From assembly GCA_003539495.1 (NCBI GenBank), contig DPPB01000007.1, positions 1 through 6,062 of the forward strand: a DNA stretch of 6,062 bases. Direction: 5' to 3'. Numbering within the stretch: position 1 is the stretch's first letter; the number at the start of each line of letters is the position of its first letter. The stretch is from Oscillibacter sp. (GTDB lineage: Bacteria > Bacillota > Clostridia > Oscillospirales > Oscillospiraceae). Both the position numbers and the translations under genes were made by a program. Positions 1-4,518 of the stretch are shown piece by piece. Under the pieces are notes generated by a model. The model was not told the origin of the DNA and made no database searches. It saw nothing but the letters and a program-made list of their open reading frames with translations.

Positions 1-18
1 AAAGGGGGAGGTGACTTT
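1..18. repeat. Terminal direct repeat, left copy (circular overlap)
   Basis: The first 18 bases are identical to the last 18 (6045-6062). With rep, relaxase and oriT present and no recombinase, the simplest reading is the overlap of a circular molecule of 6,044 bp cut open here. The repeat contains GGAGGTGA, a full complement of the 16S rRNA 3' end, but no start codon follows at a useful distance. Confidence 0.8.
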
Positions 19-116
19 CTCTTTAAGGCCCCGGAGGGGCCGCTCTTTGGCTCCCCCTTTCCCCTTCCTGCCCGCCGCAGCGGACTTTTCTTTTTGCTTC
101 TTTTTCTTTTCTGGAC

Positions 117-130
117 TGGAGGTATTTTTT
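117..130 (+). promoter_or_regulatory. Ribosome binding site of rep
   Basis: GGAGG at 118-122 lies 8 bases before the ATG at 131. This fixes the rep start at 131 rather than the in-frame GTG at 11, which would add 40 proline- and phenylalanine-rich residues encoded by the hairpin leader. Confidence 0.8.
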
Positions 131-1624
131 ATGACGATGGATCAGCAGGTTGCTCTGGAGCGGCAGCGGGAGCTTTACCGGGAGAAGAACGCCCATCTCG
201 GAAAGTATCTGGAGCCGGTGGAGTCGTTTGAGTTTTACCGGGAGATATTCCCGGAGGGGTCGTTTGAGCGCAGAGGTCACTTTGAGGACGCCAAGGGAAA
301 TGGTATCGCGCTGGTGGTGCCACCAAAAAACGGCGTTGCGCTGGAGATCCAGGGAGACGGCAAAGCCCACCGTCATGTGATCACGGACGAGCTGAAAGAG
401 CTGGAGGACATCAAGGACACGGAGTTCACGATCATGTCACCGATCTCGTATTTCGGTCGGAAGCGAAACGGGAAAAACGCCAGGTATCTTTATGCGATGG
501 TGTTCGATCTGGATGGCGTGGGTATGCCGCAGCTTCGTGACACGCTGCATCAGATGAATAAGGACATTATTCCCAAGGCTACCTTCGTGGTAAATAGCGG
601 GACGGGGCTGCACCTGTATTATGTGCTGACCGAGCCGATCCCTATGTACCCGCACAATCAGAAGATTTTGAAGGAGCTGAAATATGCCCTCACCCGGCAG
701 ATCTGGAACAGGTTCACATCGTCCATCCGAGAGCCGCAGATGCAGGGTGTTTTGCAGGGCTTCCGTGTGGTGGGAACCGGCACAAAGCTGGGTAAGGACT
801 ATCCGGTGGTGGCGTATCGGTACGGCGGCGCTGTGGAGCTGGAGAAGCTGCTGGATTACATTCCGGACAGCAACGGGGAACAGCAGCGCATACAGGCGCT
901 TATGCGCAAGAGCCGCCTGTCTCTGGCCGAGGCGAAGGAAAGGTATCCGGACTGGTACGAGCACAGAATCGTGAAGAAGGAGCGCCGGGGCCGCTGGACG
1001 GTGAAGCGGGATCTATATGACTGGTGGTTGCACCGGATCGCTGACGAGATCCGAGTGGGGCATCGGTTCTACGGGATTATGACGCTGGCCATCTATGCCA
1101 AAAAGTGCGGCATAGACGAAGAAGAGCTGCGCCGGGACGCGTTCGCACTGATTAAGCCATACGACGATATGAGCGTGGAGGACATCAACCGCTTTACGAA
1201 GGACGATGTGGTGTGCGCTCTGGAGATGTTCAACGAGGACTATGTGACCTTTCCGAGGGACGATATAGCAAAGATTTCCGGCATGACTATGCCGGTTAAT
1301 AAAAGAAATTGGCGTAAGCAAAAAGATCACTTAGGAAGAGCAAGAGCCGTTCAAAATTTTGATGATCCGGATGGAAAATGGAGAAATAAGAAAGGGCAGC
1401 CAAAGGCACAGAACAAGGTTTATGAATGGCGGCAGCAGCACCCGGAAGGACGCAAGGCGGACTGCCACAGAGATACCGGGCTTGATCCGAAGACGATCCG
1501 TAAGTGGTGGGACAGCGAGCCGCCTGCGGTGTGGCAGGAGGATGGTCACATGGTAGCCAGAGTGCGGCCGTCCCAGGCACTGAGCGATCTGCTGGTGGAG
1601 TCTATGAAAAAGGACGGGGATTAG
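131..1624 (+). CDS. Plasmid replication protein, primase-polymerase (AEP)-like with C-terminal HTH
   Basis: 497 residues, probably the replication initiator/primase of this plasmid. Three motifs fit the archaeo-eukaryotic primase (AEP) family: an acidic FDLDG (D126, D128) for metal binding; NSGTGLHLYY (155-164, H161), the small-x-His motif that contacts nucleotide; and GFRVVGTGTK (about 210-219), the basic third motif. The catalytic core is therefore about residues 105-225. Residues about 293-385 form a helical region (WWLHRIADEI, GHRFYGIMTLAIYAKKCGI) resembling the PriCT domain that follows AEP cores in plasmid initiators. Residues about 440-460 (GRKADCHRDTGLDPKTIRKWW) look like a helix-turn-helix that could bind the origin. 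All predicted catalytic positions are present and there is no frameshift. It is transcribed alone, with the structured leader before it and a 13-bp hairpin after it. Motif identification is from family knowledge, and the AEP assignment is made by eye. It is not a recognisable rolling-circle Rep: no HUH plus catalytic tyrosine arrangement was seen. Confidence 0.72.
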   Translation: MTMDQQVALERQRELYREKNAHLGKYLEPVESFEFYREIFPEGSFERRGHFEDAKGNGIALVVPPKNGVALEIQGDGKAHRHVITDELKELEDIKDTEFTIMSPISYFGRKRNGKNARYLYAMVFDLDGVGMPQLRDTLHQMNKDIIPKATFVVNSGTGLHLYYVLTEPIPMYPHNQKILKELKYALTRQIWNRFTSSIREPQMQGVLQGFRVVGTGTKLGKDYPVVAYRYGGAVELEKLLDYIPDSNGEQQRIQALMRKSRLSLAEAKERYPDWYEHRIVKKERRGRWTVKRDLYDWWLHRIADEIRVGHRFYGIMTLAIYAKKCGIDEEELRRDAFALIKPYDDMSVEDINRFTKDDVVCALEMFNEDYVTFPRDDIAKISGMTMPVNKRNWRKQKDHLGRARAVQNFDDPDGKWRNKKGQPKAQNKVYEWRQQHPEGRKADCHRDTGLDPKTIRKWWDSEPPAVWQEDGHMVARVRPSQALSDLLVESMKKDGD

Positions 1625-1706
1625 GGTTCGTTTTGGGGCATTTATCCCTTCAGGACGGCGTTTGTGGTGCGCTGATGGTAGAGATGCTGACCAGCTCCGA
1701 AAAGTA

Positions 1707-1747
1707 GCCCAGAGGGGTGAGAAAGGAACGTTTTCGCCCCTCTGGGC
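1707..1747 (+). terminator. Stable hairpin downstream of rep (possible terminator)
   Basis: 1707-1719 pairs with 1735-1747: 13 bp with one G-T pair, GC-rich, and a 15-base loop containing AACGTT. It sits 83 bases after the rep stop and before the toxin-antitoxin promoter. No T-tract follows on the + strand, so it is not a textbook intrinsic terminator. It may block read-through by itself, stabilise the rep mRNA 3' end, or be a replication-related structure. Confidence 0.45.
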
Positions 1748-1796
1748 GTCCGCAATACGGCGAGGGCATCGTTGCATGGGGAACTGAGAAATGAAA

Positions 1797-1825
1797 TTGA
1801 CAATGTAAATAAAATCGAATACAAT
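1797..1825 (+). promoter_or_regulatory. Promoter of the toxin-antitoxin/stability operon
   Basis: A perfect -35 TTGACA (1797-1802), 17-base spacer and TACAAT -10 (1820-1825) give a near-consensus vegetative promoter. Transcription should start near 1832, about 26 bases before the antitoxin ATG. The -35 is centred in the small palindrome ATTG-A-CAAT (1796-1804), a possible half of an antitoxin operator. RelB/DinJ antitoxins usually repress their own promoter, alone or with toxin. The translation signal AAAGGGG (1843-1849) lies 8 bases before ATG. Confidence 0.85.
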
Positions 1826-1857
1826 AGGGATACTAAAGGAAGAAAGGGGCTGCAATT

Positions 1858-2130
1858 ATGGCAAGCACGAATATCAATATCCGAATGGATACTGACTTGA
1901 AGATGCAGTTTGAGGCTTTTTGCTCTGATATGGGAATGACGATGACAACCGCTTTTAATGTTTTTGCGAAGAAGGCGGTGCGTGAGTATCGTATTCCCTT
2001 TGAGATCAGCGGCGAAGTGCCGAATGCTGTGACAAGGAAAGCTATCGAGGATGCGGAGAATGGGATCGGAATGAGCAGGGCTTTTTCCTCCGTGAAAGAA
2101 TTGATGGAGGATCTGAATGCTGACGATTAA
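1858..2130 (+). CDS. dinJ: RelB/DinJ-family antitoxin
   Basis: 90 residues. The N-terminus (ASTNINIRMDTDLKMQFEAF, residues 2-21) is the ribbon-helix-helix DNA-binding domain typical of RelB/DinJ antitoxins. The middle segment (GMTMTTAFNVFAKKAVREYRIPFEI) is its continuation, and the C-terminus (about 55-90), rich in acidic residues, is the expected toxin-wrapping tail. The family dimerises, neutralises the partner RNase and represses the operon promoter. The gene sits 33 bases after a near-consensus promoter, and its end overlaps the toxin start by 14 bases, the usual translational coupling. Length and order (antitoxin first) are standard. On a plasmid the likely role is post-segregational killing, which keeps the plasmid in the population. 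Confidence 0.93.
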   Translation: MASTNINIRMDTDLKMQFEAFCSDMGMTMTTAFNVFAKKAVREYRIPFEISGEVPNAVTRKAIEDAENGIGMSRAFSSVKELMEDLNADD

Positions 2131-2389
2131 GTATCAGACGGCCTTTAAGAAGGACTACAAGAGAATTGTCCGGAGAGGCTATGACGTGCGGCTGCTGGAG
2201 GAAGTAATTAGTATTTTGGCGGAACAAAAACCGCTGCCGGAGATCTACCGGGATCACAACCTGTCCGGGGATTATATTGGGTGCAGAGAGTGCCATATAA
2301 CCCCGGACTGGCTCTTGATTTATGAGATCAAGAATAACGAGCTTGTTCTCTGCTTAACCAGAACGGGAACACACAGCGATTTGTTTTGA
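2117..2389 (+). CDS. yafQ: YafQ-family mRNA interferase toxin
   Basis: 90 residues, RelE/YafQ fold, a ribosome-dependent endoribonuclease that cuts mRNA in the A site. Residues matching the catalytic set known for Escherichia coli YafQ are present: H47 in YRDHNLSG, H60 and D64 in CRECHITPDW, R82 and H86 in TRTGTHSDLF, with the C-terminal F90. The protein therefore looks active. The start ATG at 2117 lies inside the antitoxin gene, with GGAGGA at 2106-2111, 5 bases upstream. Next comes a 31-base gap and then the HTH/coiled-coil gene, so the toxin gene is probably in one transcript with two further genes, an unusual extension of a DinJ-YafQ operon. Confidence 0.93.
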   Translation: MLTIKYQTAFKKDYKRIVRRGYDVRLLEEVISILAEQKPLPEIYRDHNLSGDYIGCRECHITPDWLLIYEIKNNELVLCLTRTGTHSDLF

Positions 2390-2420
2390 GAGAATAAAAG
2401 AGAGAGCGTGGTGACGGTGC

Positions 2421-2927
2421 ATGGCAGGGATAATAACGGAAATTGCAGCGGAGTGTGGCGTGTCGGAGCAAGCAGTTAGAGCGTGGTGCCGACGAAACCA
2501 TGTTGCGAAAGATGCGAAAGGAAGTTTCGCAATCAGCGAAAGCCAGAAAACCGTTATATATCAGCATTATTTGGGCATTGAGCGAAAGCAAGTTTCGCAA
2601 CCAACGAAAGCAAGTTGCGAAACTTGCGAAACCTCTGAAACGGTGCTAATTGCCATGTTGCAAAAGGAATTAGATCGAAAAAATGAGCAGCTTTCCGTGA
2701 AGGACAAACAGATCACTGAGCTGAACGCTCGGCTATCCGAGTGCAGCGCGGCGCTGGTCGCGGCACAGCAGACAGCACAGGCGGCGCAGGCACTTCATGC
2801 AGGGACACTTCAACAGCAGCAGCAGCTCATAGATGGTGCGGATGATTCGGCCTCAGCGCAGAGACGGGAAGCGGGAAAAACGGAAAGAGAAAAGAAGGGG
2901 TGGCTTAGGTGGATGCTTGGAAAATGA
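2421..2927 (+). CDS. HTH plus coiled-coil plasmid protein, possible partition/copy-control factor
   Basis: 168 residues in three parts. Residues about 3-50 form a helix-turn-helix (ITEIAAECGVSEQAVRAWCR) with a wing-like tail. A low-constraint linker (about 51-73) includes SCETCETSET. A long coiled coil (about 74-136) contains KDKQITELNARL and a QQQQQ run, and the charged end finishes KKGWLRWMLGK. HTH, then coiled coil, then an aromatic-basic tail recalls the small accessory proteins (DUF536-like) found beside rep genes on Firmicutes plasmids. That relation is by eye and uncertain. The ATG at 2421 is preceded by a purine-rich stretch with only weak Shine-Dalgarno character; the next upstream in-frame codon group contains a stop at 2412, so no longer form exists. 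The stop overlaps the next gene's ATG (ATGA). The coding sequence carries the GCGAAA repeat cluster, a plausible binding site for this protein. DNA binding and self-association are inferred; function is unknown. Confidence 0.72.
   Translation: MAGIITEIAAECGVSEQAVRAWCRRNHVAKDAKGSFAISESQKTVIYQHYLGIERKQVSQPTKASCETCETSETVLIAMLQKELDRKNEQLSVKDKQITELNARLSECSAALVAAQQTAQAAQALHAGTLQQQQQLIDGADDSASAQRREAGKTEREKKGWLRWMLGK
2491..2632. repeat. Iteron-like GCGAAA cluster inside a coding region
   Basis: Eight GCGAAA hexamers and two ACGAAA variants occur in 141 bp. Plus orientation starts: 2492 (A), 2505, 2514, 2536, 2582, 2604 (A), 2617, 2626. Minus orientation starts: 2525, 2593. The nonamer TTGCGAAAC is exact four times: 2615-2623 and 2624-2632 on +, 2524-2532 and 2592-2600 on -. 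A 30-bp direct repeat (2491-2520 and 2603-2632) is 24/30 identical, with the internal pattern ACGAAA-13-GCGAAA-9-GCGAAA (start-to-start distances). Between the copies are two inverted pairs, each with a 5-base spacer and 11-bp periodicity. The offset of 112 bp is not a multiple of three, so the protein does not explain the repeat. Likely a protein-binding array (iterons, centromere or operator). Confidence 0.8.
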
Positions 2928-3079
2928 TTAGTAGCGGTTTTTTAGTATGTTTGATTTCTATATATTTTATGATGGTTGGTAATGGCACGACCCTTTACGC
3001 TATTGGTGGCTGGATATTTTGGGCTGGAGTAGGTATTACAATTATAGGAATTATAAAAAATAATGGGAGCAGCCGATAA
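2924..3079 (+). CDS. Small two-helix membrane protein
   Basis: 51 residues starting at an ATG that overlaps the upstream stop (ATGA, 2924-2927), a strong sign of translational coupling. Two hydrophobic stretches, about residues 4-18 (SGFLVCLISIYFMMV) and about 24-44 (LYAIGGWIFWAGVGITIIGI), are joined by a short polar turn (GNGTT) and followed by a polar, basic tail (KNNGSSR). A membrane hairpin is the natural reading. The stop falls in the loop of the operon terminator, so the last residues are encoded by the terminator's left arm. No family recognised. Position after the toxin, antitoxin and HTH/coiled-coil genes suggests a membrane partner of the coiled-coil protein, or a small membrane-active peptide; both are inference. 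There is no independent Shine-Dalgarno of note. Confidence 0.7.
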   Translation: MISSGFLVCLISIYFMMVGNGTTLYAIGGWIFWAGVGITIIGIIKNNGSSR

Positions 3080-3102
3080 GTAGGCTGCTCCCATTATTTT
3101 TT
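3055..3102. terminator. Bidirectional intrinsic terminator
   Basis: A perfect 20-bp inverted repeat: 3055-3074 pairs with 3083-3102, loop 3075-3082. The GC-rich inner stem is flanked by an A-tract on the left and a T-tract on the right, so each strand shows a stem followed by U residues. It ends both the + strand stability operon and the convergent - strand secreted-protein gene, whose stop is 4 bases away at 3106. Confidence 0.95.
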
Positions 3103-3105
3103 GTC

Positions 3106-4080
3106 CTATTTTACTGTTGCAAAATCGTTGTAGACGATTTCATCTGGCTGGAAGATGGTTTCTGCACCATCCAAACCAAAGCTTACTCCCCAAGGGTAAC
3201 TGACGGAAACTGCTGGGCCAAATTGGTTGTGTCCGTATTTGAAAGAGAGCTTTACATCATTCACTTTTCCCGTTTGTGAAAGACATATAGTGCCGGAACC
3301 AGACTTCACATAATAGTCAGAGCCATAGAATCCGTTCATATCGAATTGGTCTTCGGCAGTCTGCAACTCCTTCTCGTATATGTGCTTTGTTGTGTATTTT
3401 TTGTCGGAAGCATTTCCTTGATTTACATATGTTTTGAATGTTTTGTTATAGTCACTATCTACTGCGTCATCTGGATGAAAGTCATGGTTCCAACCAAGAC
3501 CAGCACAGTCGGTTAGTACCCAATTGGGGCATTTATCCCACTCCCATCCATAATTGCAAATAAAGTATGTTTTATCTTTTGACTTATTATAAGTGTGAGA
3601 AACAAATGTGTTGTATGTATAGCAGTCAGCAAGAATTCCGCGGGTTGAGAGGTCGGCAAGAGTTTCGGTTCCCGTTAGGGATTTCATATACTCAATCTCT
3701 GATTCGGTATAACCAAGTTCGGATAGTTCGATAGATGGGAGAGATGCCCGACTGAAAATAGATTTACGGATCAGTTCAGCAATTGTTCCATCTCTGATTT
3801 GGGAGATTGTATCCTCTCCATAACCTTCTTGTAAGAGTTCGGCATCGCTTTTTGCGCTTGCAGATTGAAGAATTTCGTATTCATTCATAACGCGCAGGTT
3901 GTTTGAAGCGGAGCGAGTGAATCCTTTAATTATACGATTGTGAGAAAAAGAAATTTCTTCAGGAATAGAAGGGATAGCATGCTCTTGGGGAACAGACGGG
4001 GCGACCTCGGTGGCGTAAGCTGTAAATGATAACGTTGAGAGTAGTGCGATTGAAAGAAAGAACGAAAGAAGCTTTTTCAT
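3106..4080 (-). CDS. Secreted protein of unknown function
   Basis: 324 residues. The N-terminus is a clear Sec signal peptide: KK, a hydrophobic core (LLSFFLSIALLSTLSFT) and an AYA site at 21-23, so signal peptidase I should cut before T24. There is no lipobox cysteine, cell-wall sorting motif or later membrane segment, so export to the medium or loose surface attachment is likely. The mature part has two imperfect copies of a short helical unit (GYGEDTISQI at 86-95 and GYTESEIEYM at 123-132). A cysteine- and tryptophan-rich core follows (C153, C175, C184, C192; WEWDKCPNW at 179-187), then a beta-rich C-terminal third (KLSFKYGHNQFG, VSVSYPWGVSFG). C266 makes five cysteines. No family recognised. 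The gene has its own promoter and Shine-Dalgarno and is AT-richer than rep and mob, so it is probably acquired cargo. Bacteriocin, adhesin or enzyme roles are all possible; none is supported by a motif I can name. Confidence 0.85.
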   Translation of the reverse strand: MKKLLSFFLSIALLSTLSFTAYATEVAPSVPQEHAIPSIPEEISFSHNRIIKGFTRSASNNLRVMNEYEILQSASAKSDAELLQEGYGEDTISQIRDGTIAELIRKSIFSRASLPSIELSELGYTESEIEYMKSLTGTETLADLSTRGILADCYTYNTFVSHTYNKSKDKTYFICNYGWEWDKCPNWVLTDCAGLGWNHDFHPDDAVDSDYNKTFKTYVNQGNASDKKYTTKHIYEKELQTAEDQFDMNGFYGSDYYVKSGSGTICLSQTGKVNDVKLSFKYGHNQFGPAVSVSYPWGVSFGLDGAETIFQPDEIVYNDFATVK

Positions 4081-4086
4081 AATAAT

Positions 4087-4094
4087 CTCCTCCT
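4087..4094 (-). promoter_or_regulatory. Ribosome binding site of the secreted-protein gene
   Basis: On the minus strand this reads AGGAGGAG, ending 6 bases before the ATG at 4080. It is a very strong site, suggesting high translation of the secreted protein. Confidence 0.9.
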
Positions 4095-4178
4095 ATATTA
4101 GTTTTGATTGGAAGGTATGAGTAGACTGATTATATAGACCCATGGTAATTATCTCTTTCCGTGAATGGACTTAATCAT

Positions 4179-4207
4179 ATTATACTAAAAAAATGTAAAA
4201 AAGTAAG
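4179..4207 (-). promoter_or_regulatory. Promoter of the secreted-protein gene
   Basis: A perfect -10 TATAAT on the minus strand (4179-4184) lies 17 bases from a weak -35, CTTACT (4202-4207, 3 of 6 consensus), within AT-rich DNA. Transcription would start near 4172, giving a 5' untranslated region of about 90 bases. A second TATAAT (4129-4134) lacks a -35. Confidence 0.6.
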
Positions 4208-4351
4208 TAAATTTGTTGAATTAGCTCAAGCTGGTATACAGCGCACTGGAAATAGGCGGTAAGAACAACACCCTCTCTGGGGCGTGGCAGTAAATAACCG
4301 GCAACACATAAGCAGGTAGACGCAGCCGGCTCCAGCAGCCCCCGCGGGAGC
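4208..4351. other. Non-coding spacer between secreted-protein promoter and oriT
   Basis: I see no gene here. The sequence becomes GC-rich towards the right and includes the palindrome CCCGCGGG (4341-4348). It is probably the left flank of the transfer origin. Confidence 0.4.
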
Positions 4352-4435
4352 GCGCAAAAGCGCTTTCATACTGTCGCCCCAACGGGGCGGCGGTGTGAAA
4401 GTGCTTTTGTGTTACTTTCTCACAAGAAAGTAACA
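4352..4435 (+). other. oriT: Probable origin of transfer (oriT) with two adjoining hairpins
   Basis: Two structures lie directly upstream of the relaxase gene and on its strand. The first, 4352-4380 pairing with 4384-4412 around an AAC loop, is an unbroken 29-bp stem with 23 Watson-Crick and 6 G-T pairs. The second, 4410-4420 pairing with 4425-4435 around a CACA loop, is a perfect 11-bp stem. They share 4410-4412, so both cannot form completely at once. The bases TTTTGTG/TTACTTT at the shared point resemble the nick region of the pMV158 oriT (TAGTGTG/TTATACTTTA), which would put the nick between 4411 and 4412. MobV relaxases typically cut hairpin-rich sites just upstream of their own gene. 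The nick position is inference. Confidence 0.7.
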
Positions 4436-4441
4436 AAGAGG

Positions 4442-4470
4442 TTGCTTGATCGGTAGTCGTATGGTAAAAT
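4442..4470 (+). promoter_or_regulatory. Promoter of the relaxase gene
   Basis: TTGCTT (4442-4447), 17-base spacer, TAAAAT (4465-4470) preceded by TGG, an extended -10. Transcription would start near 4477, about 38 bases before the relaxase GTG. Being so close to oriT, it is probably repressed by relaxase bound there, as known for pMV158 MobM. Confidence 0.55.
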
Positions 4471-4485
4471 GATAACAGTACGAAA

Positions 4486-4518
4486 ATGGAAAATCAGAAC
4501 AGTGGAAAGGAAAGGTGA
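4486..4518 (+). CDS. Possible leader peptide overlapping the relaxase start
   Basis: The ATG at 4486 opens a ten-codon frame (MENQNSGKER) whose TGA (4516-4518) overlaps the relaxase GTG (4515-4517) as GTGA. If translated, terminating ribosomes would be placed on the GTG start. There is no Shine-Dalgarno before the ATG, which lies only about 9 bases from the predicted transcript start, so it may be near-leaderless or simply chance. Confidence 0.25.
   Translation: MENQNSGKER

Larger units (their letters stand above)
1..130 (+). other. Structured 5' leader of the replication gene
   Basis: This is non-coding, GC-rich sequence ahead of rep. Bases 1-10 pair perfectly with 51-60. On the circle the stem extends backwards to 6038-6044 pairing with 61-67, making 17 bp with one G-T pair. 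Nested in its loop is a 6-bp GC hairpin, 27-32 with 36-41, loop GGA. A pyrimidine-rich stretch follows (about 85-115), then the rep ribosome site. The leader could hold the replication origin or regulate rep expression; neither can be shown from sequence alone. A GTG at 11 opens the rep frame but would code a low-complexity extension, so I treat this as untranslated. Confidence 0.55.

Noticed and set aside
11..130. Forty-residue N-terminal extension of Rep from a GTG at 11
   Set aside because: Encoded by hairpin and pyrimidine-rich leader, low-complexity residues, no proper ribosome site; GGAGG sits ahead of the ATG at 131.
1331..1855. 174-codon minus-strand frame over the end of rep and the TA promoter
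   Set aside because: Opposes rep's HTH-coding region and crosses a strong + strand promoter; composition is not protein-like.
2491..2641. CRISPR array
   Set aside because: The repeated units are short (6-9 bp, within 30-bp copies), occur in both orientations, have no uniform spacers, and lie inside a coding frame with no cas genes.
4129..4134. Second TATAAT for the secreted-protein gene
   Set aside because: No -35-like hexamer at 16-18 bases; the element at 4179-4207 is better placed.
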